A DNA stretch of 64,000 nt, taken from Candidatus Neomarinimicrobiota bacterium (GTDB lineage: Bacteria > Fidelibacterota > JAANXI01). Below the pieces are notes generated by a model. It worked only from the letters and a program-made list of their open reading frames with translations, did no database searches and was not told the origin of the DNA. A program made the translations under genes and the position numbers. Positions 35,140 through 43,921 of the stretch are shown piece after piece (the first letter of the stretch is position 1; each line of letters opens with the position of its first letter). The DNA is taken from the NCBI GenBank assembly GCA_021734025.1, contig JAIPJS010000002.1, forward strand, positions 372,001 to 436,000. Reading direction: 5' to 3'.

Positions 35140-35718
35140 CTTCGGGAAATTTTTAGTTATTGGGCGTGTGACTGAAATCACACAGGATTCTGGTAGCAGG
35201 TGTTCAGGTTTGGAACAGGTGTTTCAGATTTGTACAGCTGTTCAGTGGCATTCTTCATGGAAATTTCTGTCGGTGACTCCCGCCGTGGCGGGATCGCCGA
35301 CAGTTGACGTAAAATAGTCAGGTAATTCACCGCCACCGACGCTTAGATCGGTCGGCGGCGGTAGGAACTCCGGTCATCCCAAGGGATTTCATTCTATTAC
35401 CAGTGGGGGGGCTTCTTTACCAGATTCCTCCGCTCCCCCTATGAACCGGGGTCGGTCGGAATGACTTATCAATTTTATCCTGAATTATTCATAAAACCTG
35501 GATAATGCATACTAACTAAAATATGAAAACCCTTTATGTTGAAACACATCATGCCTGTCCCGAGTAGTCGGGAGCGTGTCTCTACCCAAGGCGATTCAAA
35601 TAGCGCGGGAGGAAGAATGGCTCCGGCTGTCAGTTTAAATCTTCCATAGTTTGACTATCGGAGTACCAAGTAGAGACGTTCCATGAAACGCCTCCCCCGC
35701 ACTCCCATGGTCTCCAAG
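35140..35718. repeat. Intergenic island with hairpins and dispersed-repeat-like sequence
   Basis: About 580 bp without a credible gene between two subunit genes. It holds a strong hairpin CTGTCGGTGACTCCCGCC / GGCGGGATCGCCGACAG (35267-35303), and a second GC hairpin (35330-35355). A segment around 35425-35470 (CCTCCGCTCCCCCTATGAACCGGGGTCGGTCGGAATGAC, described in two parts) resembles widespread intergenic repeats of environmental bacteria. A split repeat follows: GTGTCTCTAC near 35575 and GTAGAGACGTTCC near 35670. These look like small non-coding repeat elements rather than genes. Confidence 0.5.
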
Positions 35719-36267
35719 TCAATCATACTCCACCGTCAGAGTCACTGTTCCGGTATACCATCCAGGATTCACGTCTCCCACATACATTGTTCCGTAAACA
35801 AACACGAAAGCATCAACATCTGATTGAGAGGAAGATCTCGGATTTGGTGGTGGACCTGGCGGACCACCGGATTGTTTTTTCATACGAAACCTGGCTATAT
35901 CACCGGGAACTATTGTCGCCGAACTAAAACTATAGTCTGGCCCACTGGCGCCGTTGTTTTGATAGGCCCAGCCTAAATTAAGTGGGATGGATTTACCAGA
36001 ATTGCTCTCGTGGGTCAGTGAATCTGGAAAGTCCATCGTCACTATAACATCCTGATCAGGTTTTCCAGAAATCTTGAATACACCTACATTCCCATCGCCG
36101 GGATTGATGTCAATGGGACCCTGTCCCGCCACAATCTGCCCAAAATCCATATCTCGCACCTGTGACGCCGTAGCTTCATCCTCCACATAAATACTGAATT
36201 GAATGGTCTGGGGGTAGGCCAGGGTGGGAATGAGAATAATCAATATTATGCGTAAAATTTTGGGCAT
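35719..36267 (-). CDS. DUF4402-type secreted protein, minor fibre subunit candidate
   Basis: A 182-residue protein from the ATG at 36267; an upstream TTG at 36288 would add seven residues and gives no signal-peptide benefit. Signal peptide MPKILRIILIILIPTLAYPQ. Then the DUF4402 pattern: MDFGQIVAGQGPIDINPG, VGVFKISGKPDQDVIVTMDFP, and a closing YTGTVTLTVEYD. A Pro/Gly/Ser-rich loop (SGGPPGPPPNPRSSS) interrupts the fold. It follows the other DUF4402 gene across a 12-bp inverted-repeat element. Adaptor, tip or minor subunit is inferred from size and setting. Confidence 0.68.
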   Translation of the reverse strand: MPKILRIILIILIPTLAYPQTIQFSIYVEDEATASQVRDMDFGQIVAGQGPIDINPGDGNVGVFKISGKPDQDVIVTMDFPDSLTHESNSGKSIPLNLGWAYQNNGASGPDYSFSSATIVPGDIARFRMKKQSGGPPGPPPNPRSSSQSDVDAFVFVYGTMYVGDVNPGWYTGTVTLTVEYD

Positions 36268-36300
36268 ATCTATTTTTTCATCTTTCAATTATTACGTATC

Positions 36301-36363
36301 GAGTATTGCGTATATTAAACAAATGCATTCTATTTTTTACATATTACACAGTACGCAATACTC
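36301..36363. repeat. Small intergenic element with 12-bp perfect inverted repeats
   Basis: GAGTATTGCGTA (36301-36312) and TACGCAATACTC (36352-36363) flank a 39-bp AT-rich spacer. The last base overlaps the stop codon of the neighbouring DUF4402 gene. Its core resembles that of the element at 10600-10677, suggesting one repeat family. Confidence 0.55.
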
Positions 36364-36866
36364 TAATTATACTCCACCTCAATGGCGCAGTCGCCGTCAT
36401 ATGCTCCGGAGGTGGCCTGTTCGATATTAATCCGGCAGCCGATCCAGACGTAATATTCCCCATCGTTACTCAGTGTAACTGTTGTGGGGTTCTCCTCCAG
36501 CGGGACCGAGGAACCCTGCTCATTCTCCGGATAGCCATTCAGACTATAGTATGCTGTCAACGAGGGCGCATCCGGCTTGGTCAGCTGGACCTGGGGCGTA
36601 TAGGTCACCCGGATCTCCCGGTTTGGGCTGCCGCTAAACATGAGCAGTGCCGCGCCGCCATCCTGTCCGGGGTCAATGATAATTTCCCCCTGGCTCGGCT
36701 GTACCGATCCGATATTAAAGTCCGAGAGCGTCACCATGTCAATGGTTGCGACAACATTTGCACTCACATTCACAGACACCGACGCACTGCCTGGCTCGTT
36801 CCCCTCCTGCGCCACTATAACCAGCGGAAATAAAAATAGAATTAACAACAATTGTATAGGCTTCAT
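36363..36866 (-). CDS. DUF4402-type secreted protein, minor fibre subunit candidate
   Basis: A 167-residue protein from the ATG at 36866 (an upstream TTG at 36884 is less likely). Signal peptide MKPIQLLLILFLFPLVIVAQ. DUF4402 features: VATIDMVTLSDFNIGSVQPSQGEIIIDPG, ALLMFSGSPNREIRVTYTP, and a closing GAYDGDCAIEVEYN. Two Cys (WIGCRIN, DGDCAIE) may form a disulfide, unlike the other two subunits. It begins 75 bp after the giant adhesin gene. Confidence 0.68.
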   Translation of the reverse strand: MKPIQLLLILFLFPLVIVAQEGNEPGSASVSVNVSANVVATIDMVTLSDFNIGSVQPSQGEIIIDPGQDGGAALLMFSGSPNREIRVTYTPQVQLTKPDAPSLTAYYSLNGYPENEQGSSVPLEENPTTVTLSNDGEYYVWIGCRINIEQATSGAYDGDCAIEVEYN

Positions 36867-36940
36867 CAAAATATCTTTAGCCAATTTACCATCTCACCGG
36901 GCAAAATAATTCCCGAGTTTTCAGTTTCAAGTTTCCAGTA

Positions 36941-39900
36941 TCATTTTATTAGCATCAACTTCTGCTTCATCGATCTGTTCCCGGCCCGGACGACACAAAA
37001 ATACAGACCGCTGGCGTTTGTGTCAGCCTCCCAGTTTATTTCGTGATAGCCGGCCTCAAATTCCCGGTTCGCCAGTGTATTGACCAGTCTACCGGTGAGG
37101 TCATATATCGCCACCCACGTCTCTGCAGATTCCGGTAACCCAAACCGCAATGTGGTCGATGCGTTGAACGGATTCGGATAGTTGGGATACAGAATATATG
37201 TCTCAGGGACAGTGGGATCATTTCCATACGGATCGATCTGTAGCTCAAACCGGCTCTGTGCGGCTGCGGTTTTCTTTAGAGACGGAAGCGTCGGCTTGGC
37301 AACAATCCGGTTTTTCATACGCACGGTCGACGGTTTTGAAAGCCCGTTTTCATGCTCAAAGGTATATGATGCCTGTTCGGACATATCTATGGAAACCTTC
37401 TTTCGCCGATCGTACAGTGTCAATTTCCACGCTTTCGGAATACTCCGGATGCTGGGCCATCGGAGGGTATATGCTGTATCTATCGAGGCTCCGTTCCGGA
37501 ATCCTCCCACCCGGATCGGAATGCGCTGTCGCTTCGTCAGATCCAACGGCAAATTATTTATTTGGAGCGGTATTTCATTCGGACTCTCGGAGTACAATGA
37601 TATATAAGTGTCAGTCAACGGTTCCAGGCGATATCCATCTCTGGGATCTTTGGCTATCTTACCATCATTGGAAAACATGAAAAATGCGGAGGCACTCAGG
37701 TCGTCGGCTGCCAGATTGAATTTTATGTGCGGTGGGGGGCTTGCCGGTTTGTAGAAAGTCCCGCCTGTGGTTTTGGCCGATTTTTTAACCTTGAGTACCG
37801 GATCGGACGCATTCGCTTTCACCCAGAATCCCTGGAAAGGCGCTATAACGCCGTCACCCAGCAGACTGTCACCGAGATTGCCGATACTGCCGTTCCAGAC
37901 CCGGTACTGGGCGCTGTCGATATTGGGATCCCAAACGTAAATAGTACTGTCGATGTTTGTTTTTGTCCAGGTCGCGGCATCATCCCAGTCAATAGATGCG
38001 CCGAACGGATTTCCAATGAGATTCCAGCCGGTATCGGTGACCGTAGTATAAATGCTATCGGTATTAGCAGCGGTGGTGTATGTGACGCCAAAATCGAATT
38101 CACCGCTACTGCCTTCGTGCTCCAGTCCACTCACATCAATGGTATCCGGCAGCGGATCCGAATAGGCGGAAATGGTATCGACATTCCCAAAGAAATATAC
38201 AAAATATCCGGTACCAGACAGCAGGGCGTCCGTATCAGCTTCGGGTTTGCGCCATCGCTGATTTTCAGTGCCGGGATAGGTCTCGTCATAGTACAGCACG
38301 GATGGGGAACCGTTCGCCGAATCCGATCCGGCATATCCCTGGGTAAAGATATTACCGAGGAAATCCGAATATGTCGTCTGAATCGGGGACGACAGCATCC
38401 GCCATCCTTCTGCTCCGGTGATTTCCCGGCGAAACCGGAGTGAGCCGGCTCCCACGGTTTTCGTATTCGCAACGAGTTCCCGGTTGGGAAGCATGTCCAG
38501 CACTCCGCTGTTAAGCGTCAGGGTTTGGGTGACCGTTACATTTGTATCCACCGCAACACCCGCCGAATTATCTATTTCCAAATTCTTCATCTGGGAGATA
38601 TTACTAAAAGATTGCTTCATCGTTCCGTTGAACAGCACCGATGATGTACTAATACTTATTGACAACGTGCTGGCAATATCGCCGCCGAATGTGATGGTAC
38701 TGTTATTCCCGGCCAAAGTCCCGCTGCCAGCGATATCATTGAACAGGACTAACTCAGAACCGGATTCCATGGTCAATGAACTGCCTGGGAGGGACAGCAG
38801 AGAAAACGCATCCAGGTAATCGGTCGCCGTTACCCCGCCGGTTGTTTGAACAATCAACGAATCCGTTGTCAGCAGTCCGGTGATCTGTTGTGAGGAGCTG
38901 CCATTCAGTGTCACCGTTGAATTACCGGCATTCAGGTTGGCGATCGAAACATCACCTCCGAGGGTGAGGGTGCCGTTGTCCACAATCAGTACTCCGTCTC
39001 CGGAGACATCTTTCTGCACTGTCAGTGACCGGCCCGGCTCCAAGCTGACATTTGCCCCGGATTCCACGTGCAGAAAATCCAGAATGGGGTCACTCGTATC
39101 AACCACCGGAAAATTGTTTCCATTGACCGGATTCGACGGGATAATAATTGCCTGGCCCGTGCTCGGCACCATGCCCAGGCTCCAGTTACCTGCGTCTTCC
39201 CAGTTATAAATCTTTGAACCACCACCTCCGGTACTTTGCCATTCATTATATTCGGTAATTTCCACCACCGCCTGATCGGCAATGGCATATCCACCGATAG
39301 TTCCGGTGATTGTTGCGGTTTCTATATTCGTCGAGGCCGTCAAAATAGCGGTATAGGTTCCGTCACCCTGATCTGTCACTCCGCTCAGACTCCCGGCCGA
39401 TGTACTGAGTGAGACACTACTATTGCCGCCCGTGATCAAATTATTTCCGTAGATGTCAATAAGCTGGACGGTAACCAGTGTCGTGTCTGTCCCGTCATTT
39501 TCGATGAACCGCCTGCTTGGCGAGATAGTTGAATTTTCAGTACTCGCCGTATCGGGCAGGACAGTAAACAGATTACTCTCCCCGGTCTGCAAACCAATTG
39601 AATTGGTGGCGGTCACCCGGTAATCCCCTGCACTGGTTATAGTCAACGAATGCCCTGAGAGCATACCTGAAGCAAACCCCGGCGTCGTTCCTCCACCGGA
39701 GCTGATAGTCCCGGAGGATGTAAGGTCTACCGTCCCGGTGAAACTGGTATCGACATTATCGTTGGAATCCAGTGCGGTCACCTGGATATCGAACGGAGCA
39801 CCTGCCGTCAACGTTCCGATAGTCCCGCCGCCGGCGCTATCGACCTGAAAATAGTCCAGGGGACCCGGTACGAAATATATCATGGGATTTCCGGTGATTA

Positions 39901-41962
39901 TTGAATCGCCGTTTACCGTAGCGCTAATCTCGGTACTTCCCACCGACGTCGGCGATTGTACCGATTGAGTATAGGTTCCGTCACCATGATCCGTCACCGA
40001 GCCCAGCAAACTGGCGCCGGGAGAACTAATGCTTACCGTCACTCCTCCGCGCCCCAACACATTCTCGAATTCGTCTTTCAGAGTAATTGTAATGAGTGAA
40101 GTATTCGTACCGTTGGCTATCAGAGTCGACGAATCCGCCGCTATCGTGGACGTAGTAGTATCGTAGGCTGCCGCTTCAACGGTAAACGTATTGCTACTGC
40201 TGCTTATGGTTCCGCCGGTGTCCGTTGCAGTAATCGTAAATTCACCTGTCGTGTCGAGAGCGACTTCATGTGACGATAACACTCCGGCAGAAAAATTCGC
40301 GGTGCTGCCGGTACCGGTTATTAAGTTCCCATTCGATGAGATACTCACCCAGGTATCGTAACTGTCGCGGTTTGGTCCACCATCTAAAACATTTCCCTCG
40401 CCATCTAGTGCGGTAATTTTAAGGAAAAAGGATTGCCCGGCTACCTGCCCGGGAATCGTATCACCTGAAGCAATTTCTATGCTAAACTTCGACAGCTTCC
40501 CAGCAGCGGATATCACAAACGGATCGCTCTCAACCGATGATTTCAGTACACTATTATCATCAACCGCCGTAACCCGCTTTGTCCCTGTCTGGTTGAAGGT
40601 AACATTGGAAAATATTGCAATCCCGCTACTGTTCGTATTTATACCCTCAGCATTACTGATCGACCCACCACCCGTAGTCAGGTTTAGACTAATCGGATTT
40701 CCGGTTTGGCTCACGGGATTACCATAAAAATCGACTATCTGTACTTCTATCACCGGAGAAATCACAGCATTTCTGGCCCCGTTGCTCGGCTGTACGGCAA
40801 AAACTAAGCTATCTGCATCCGCGGGAGAAACAGTAATAGTATTTGAGACGACCGACTGAAGCCCCGATGTCGAGAACTGGAGATCTATCTGTTCAGCTTT
40901 CGTATAGTGTAAATCCGTATATGTTACCACGCCTGAAGCAGCTTGCTTTACTGTGGTACCCTGCAAGGCTGCATTTCCGGTGTTAATTGACGCCGTGACC
41001 TGACTTGAGTTATCTCCGGTCACCGTATTCCCGTAGTCATCCCGGATCGTAAGCACCGGTTGCTGGGTAAAGACAGTTCCGGCAACTGCCGAAGTACTTG
41101 GCTGGGTGGTCAGGGCCAGTGTAGTTGCCGGACCGGGCACCACACTGATGGTGCCGGAGTTGACAGGCGTCAAATCGGTAACACCTGCCTGTATTTCTGC
41201 GGTTCCAACGATATTCCCGGTGAGCACAGCACTTTTATTGTCCCCGGCGGGTACCAGATCACCGGAAACAACCCCACCGGTAATATTCACAAGCGACCAA
41301 CTTTCAGCAGCGATATTTTGTAAAAAATTCCCGTACTGATCTCTGGAAACAGAATAGACAGTAATCGAGTTCCCGGCAGACAGATTTTGAGCGGGGACCA
41401 CATCCCCACTCCCATCAGCGCTGGTTTCAACCCGCACTTGTGTGGGATCGCCTGCTACCATCCCCAGATCGCCATAATTCGTGGTTCCGCCAGGTCCGGA
41501 AAAGCCGGCATTCTTAATATAACCGCTATTGGGAAGCGTTCCCCGGGTGGGGCGAACCCGGAAGCCGGAGAAAGTTGCCTGGCCGGGTTTTGTTGGTCTA
41601 TCATTACTCGTATTCGTGACTTCAAATGTAATTTTGGTGGTCGTCCTACTCACAAAGGAAATTTGTAATTGGGTCGTCGCGTTTTGTCCGGGTGCAAGGG
41701 TCACCGTGACGGAGGGATCGGTCCCGCCGGTATCCCATTCGAACCCGTTCGGCAGCACGAATTCTATGGTACCGAGGGGCAGCTGTCCCGCGGTAGTTTC
41801 GGTGATAACCGGACCGGATAACGTCGTGAACGTTCCGTTGGCATTATCCGCAGAGATCGCCTCCCCACCTGTTGCCTTATCCACAGTCTGTGCATGAAGG
41901 AAAAGGGGGAAAATCAGCAGGGCAACGCCCCATATGTACGATTTCAACCAGTGGCGGTTCAT
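36941..41962 (-). CDS. Giant Ig-repeat surface adhesin with T9SS type A sorting domain
   Basis: A 1673-residue secreted protein. Signal peptide 1-24 (LLIFPLFLHAQ). About residues 25-900 hold repeated Ig-like domains of invasin/Big_1 style, each with a DxxGNxV turn; two are very clear at 604-690 (SSTLIANGTNTSLITITLKDEFEN ... VTDHGDGTYT) and 811-900 (VTVQLIDIYGNN ... VTDQGDGTYTA). Residues about 905-1170 form a beta-helix-like stretch of short repeats (GTLTLGGDVSI, SSVLFNGT). A further beta region follows, then the sorting domain (NYPNPFNA near 1593 to KQKLMLIK). It leads the fibre locus. An adhesin or fibre-associated surface protein is likely. It is exported by a route different from the usher, which is odd for one locus. 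Confidence 0.82.
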   Translation of the reverse strand: MNRHWLKSYIWGVALLIFPLFLHAQTVDKATGGEAISADNANGTFTTLSGPVITETTAGQLPLGTIEFVLPNGFEWDTGGTDPSVTVTLAPGQNATTQLQISFVSRTTTKITFEVTNTSNDRPTKPGQATFSGFRVRPTRGTLPNSGYIKNAGFSGPGGTTNYGDLGMVAGDPTQVRVETSADGSGDVVPAQNLSAGNSITVYSVSRDQYGNFLQNIAAESWSLVNITGGVVSGDLVPAGDNKSAVLTGNIVGTAEIQAGVTDLTPVNSGTISVVPGPATTLALTTQPSTSAVAGTVFTQQPVLTIRDDYGNTVTGDNSSQVTASINTGNAALQGTTVKQAASGVVTYTDLHYTKAEQIDLQFSTSGLQSVVSNTITVSPADADSLVFAVQPSNGARNAVISPVIEVQIVDFYGNPVSQTGNPISLNLTTGGGSISNAEGINTNSSGIAIFSNVTFNQTGTKRVTAVDDNSVLKSSVESDPFVISAAGKLSKFSIEIASGDTIPGQVAGQSFFLKITALDGEGNVLDGGPNRDSYDTWVSISSNGNLITGTGSTANFSAGVLSSHEVALDTTGEFTITATDTGGTISSSSNTFTVEAAAYDTTTSTIAADSSTLIANGTNTSLITITLKDEFENVLGRGGVTVSISSPGASLLGSVTDHGDGTYTQSVQSPTSVGSTEISATVNGDSIITGNPMIYFVPGPLDYFQVDSAGGGTIGTLTAGAPFDIQVTALDSNDNVDTSFTGTVDLTSSGTISSGGGTTPGFASGMLSGHSLTITSAGDYRVTATNSIGLQTGESNLFTVLPDTASTENSTISPSRRFIENDGTDTTLVTVQLIDIYGNNLITGGNSSVSLSTSAGSLSGVTDQGDGTYTAILTASTNIETATITGTIGGYAIADQAVVEITEYNEWQSTGGGGSKIYNWEDAGNWSLGMVPSTGQAIIIPSNPVNGNNFPVVDTSDPILDFLHVESGANVSLEPGRSLTVQKDVSGDGVLIVDNGTLTLGGDVSIANLNAGNSTVTLNGSSSQQITGLLTTDSLIVQTTGGVTATDYLDAFSLLSLPGSSLTMESGSELVLFNDIAGSGTLAGNNSTITFGGDIASTLSISISTSSVLFNGTMKQSFSNISQMKNLEIDNSAGVAVDTNVTVTQTLTLNSGVLDMLPNRELVANTKTVGAGSLRFRREITGAEGWRMLSSPIQTTYSDFLGNIFTQGYAGSDSANGSPSVLYYDETYPGTENQRWRKPEADTDALLSGTGYFVYFFGNVDTISAYSDPLPDTIDVSGLEHEGSSGEFDFGVTYTTAANTDSIYTTVTDTGWNLIGNPFGASIDWDDAATWTKTNIDSTIYVWDPNIDSAQYRVWNGSIGNLGDSLLGDGVIAPFQGFWVKANASDPVLKVKKSAKTTGGTFYKPASPPPHIKFNLAADDLSASAFFMFSNDGKIAKDPRDGYRLEPLTDTYISLYSESPNEIPLQINNLPLDLTKRQRIPIRVGGFRNGASIDTAYTLRWPSIRSIPKAWKLTLYDRRKKVSIDMSEQASYTFEHENGLSKPSTVRMKNRIVAKPTLPSLKKTAAAQSRFELQIDPYGNDPTVPETYILYPNYPNPFNASTTLRFGLPESAETWVAIYDLTGRLVNTLANREFEAGYHEINWEADTNASGLYFCVVRAGNRSMKQKLMLIK

Positions 41963-42004
41963 ATCTTTCGATTTTAGTGAAGATAGACTGCTTTCGGAAG
42001 AGTT

Positions 42005-42044
42005 ATTTTAAGACAGGAAACCCAAAAATGTGATCCAGATCAAA
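42005..42044 (-). promoter_or_regulatory. CRP/FNR-type operator and -10 box ahead of the giant adhesin gene
   Basis: TGTGATCCAGATCAAA (42029-42044) matches the CRP consensus TGTGA-N6-TCACA with one mismatch and the FNR consensus TTGAT-N4-ATCAA with one mismatch. On the minus strand a TAAAAT box (42010-42005) lies about 29 bp from the site centre, close to class II activation geometry (operator centred near -41). The adhesin start codon is at 41962. Confidence 0.55.
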
Positions 42045-42122
42045 ATACTTTTTAATCGCTGAGAAAGGGGCTTTTTGGTCGTTGTACTTTTGAGTAGTAG
42101 TATCGTGATGCAGAGGGAAGAT

Positions 42123-42156
42123 AAAAAAAGCACCGGCTCGCACCGGTGCTTTTTTT
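42123..42156 (-). terminator. Intrinsic terminator after the betaine-binding protein gene
   Basis: AAAAAAAGCACCGG (42123-42136), loop CTCGCA, CCGGTGCTTTTTTT (42143-42156): a perfect 14-bp stem with a T-run on the minus strand, 29 bp after the opuAC stop codon. Confidence 0.9.
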
Positions 42157-42184
42157 AATCAGAGATTATCCGCGGATCTTACAT

Positions 42185-43066
42185 TTATTCACTGGGTATC
42201 CAGGAATTCACCAGATCCATGTTGTTGTTCATCCAGTTTCGGGCTACAACTTCGACGTCCTGGTCGGATTGTTCAACCTTCACCATCAGGTCCGCCAACT
42301 GAGCGTCGGTAAAGTGGAAGTTCTTCAGGAACTGGGCTAATTCCGGTTTGTCTTCTTCGATATTCAGCCGTCCCATAATATGGATGTTTCCGGGCTTCCA
42401 CATCATGTTATCCGGATCCTGTTTCAGGAATTTCAGATCCCAGCGACCGAACATCCAGTGCGGCTTCCAACCGGTCACGACAATCCATTCTTCATTATCA
42501 ACGGCGCCCTTCAGCGCTGAGGTCATTGCCGGGCCACTGGAGGAAATCAGTTCGTAATCCAGATTGTATGCATCAATCAGCTGTTCCGTGGTCTGCATAA
42601 TTCCGGCACCGGCATCGATACCGGTAATTTTGCCGTCGAACTTATCGACGACACCATTCATTTGTGAAATGGAATCGATGGTAACATACGTCGGTACGAC
42701 CAATCCGCTCTGTGTACCTTCATAGACATATCCCAGGTCGGTGATCTGGTCGCCGAATTTTTCCACATAATCCTTATGGAGTACCGGCAGCCAGGTTTCC
42801 ATGAACGCGTCCTTATCTCCATTGGCCACTGAAGTATAAGCCGGGCCAACATCTGCAGAGGTGATGGTCACGTCGTAGTCCATCTTGTCCTCAAGAACCA
42901 CCTTGGCCAGATGTGTATAGGCTACACCTTCAGCCCAATTAACATACACGAGATCCGCTGATTTCTGTGATGCATCTTTGGATGTACATCCCGTTAAAGC
43001 AAATGTCCCGGCAAAAAATATTATTGCCAGTAGGAATGTGAACATCCGATTTCGAAATATTCTCAT
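42185..43066 (-). CDS. opuAC: Glycine betaine ABC transporter substrate-binding lipoprotein (OpuAC/ProX-like)
   Basis: A 293-residue protein with a lipobox LTGC (Cys 27) and the OpuAC fold. Ligand-site features: VNWAEGVAYTH near residue 43, with the Trp/Tyr expected to form the aromatic cage, FMETWLPVLHKDY, DAGAGIM, and VVTGWKPHWMFGRWDLKFL near 215. It captures betaine or a related quaternary amine for the membrane complex encoded just upstream. A strong GGAGGG precedes the ATG. Its stop is followed by an excellent terminator. Confidence 0.9.
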   Translation of the reverse strand: MRIFRNRMFTFLLAIIFFAGTFALTGCTSKDASQKSADLVYVNWAEGVAYTHLAKVVLEDKMDYDVTITSADVGPAYTSVANGDKDAFMETWLPVLHKDYVEKFGDQITDLGYVYEGTQSGLVVPTYVTIDSISQMNGVVDKFDGKITGIDAGAGIMQTTEQLIDAYNLDYELISSSGPAMTSALKGAVDNEEWIVVTGWKPHWMFGRWDLKFLKQDPDNMMWKPGNIHIMGRLNIEEDKPELAQFLKNFHFTDAQLADLMVKVEQSDQDVEVVARNWMNNNMDLVNSWIPSE

Positions 43067-43096
43067 AGTACCCTCCTTATGTTGTTGCTCGAATGA

Positions 43097-43921
43097 TTAT
43101 TCGTTTCCTGCACCAAGCGCCTGTGTGATCCGATCCAGAAAGATTGCCAGGATCACGACGGCGATGCCACTTTCAAACCCGAGTCCGATCTTCAGCTGAG
43201 TGATACCTTTCAGGATTTCGCCACCCAGTCCACCGGCGCCAATCATGGCAGCAATAACTACCATAGACAGGGCCAGCATAATCGTCTGGTTCACGCCGGC
43301 CAGAATCGTGGGCATGGCCAGAGGAATTTGAACTTTAAAGAGCAGTTGTCGATCTGTCGAACCAAATGATCGCGCCGCTTCTACCACTTCTTCATGTACC
43401 TGCCGGATACCAAGGTTGGTCAGCCGGACGGCAGGCGGCATTGAAAATATCACCGTTGCCACTGCACCGGGCACCTTCCCAAGCTGGAAAAACAACACCG
43501 CAGGTATCAGGTAAACAAATGCAGGCATGGTCTGCATAAAATCCAGGACGGGCCGAACCACACTCGCGACGGAATTGCTGCGGGAGGCCCAGATCCCTAC
43601 CGGTATTCCGATCACCAGAGCGACCAGTGCTGAGGTCACTACTAATGCCAGGGTAACCATTGTTTGCTCCCAAAACCCCATACTGGCAATCAGCCACAAT
43701 CCAATGAGGGAAAAGATCCCCACACCGCGGCCCGCAATCCACCAGGCGAGTGCGGCAAACAGGACGATGGCTACATAACTCGGCGGGAATAACAGTATGG
43801 CTTCGAATACATCGACGACACCAGTTAAGACTGTGCGGATAATATCGAAAAGGACACTCAGGTTATTCGTGAGCCAGTTAATGACGACTTCAATACCCTC
43901 GCCAATGTGTAAATCAATCAT
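43097..43921 (-). CDS. opuAB: Glycine betaine ABC transporter permease (OpuAB/ProW-like)
   Basis: A 274-residue membrane protein with about six segments. The permease motif is present (VTSALVALVIGIPVGIWAS; FGSTDRQLLFKVQIPLAMPTILAGVNQTIMLALSMVVIAAMIGAGGLG, the EAA loop for docking the ATPase). It overlaps the ATPase gene by 8 bp, so their translation is coupled. Confidence 0.93.
   Translation of the reverse strand: MIDLHIGEGIEVVINWLTNNLSVLFDIIRTVLTGVVDVFEAILLFPPSYVAIVLFAALAWWIAGRGVGIFSLIGLWLIASMGFWEQTMVTLALVVTSALVALVIGIPVGIWASRSNSVASVVRPVLDFMQTMPAFVYLIPAVLFFQLGKVPGAVATVIFSMPPAVRLTNLGIRQVHEEVVEAARSFGSTDRQLLFKVQIPLAMPTILAGVNQTIMLALSMVVIAAMIGAGGLGGEILKGITQLKIGLGFESGIAVVILAIFLDRITQALGAGNE

Noticed and set aside
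35120-35317. 65-codon plus-strand frame in the subunit gap
   Set aside because: Overlaps the promoter region and a hairpin; no coding character.
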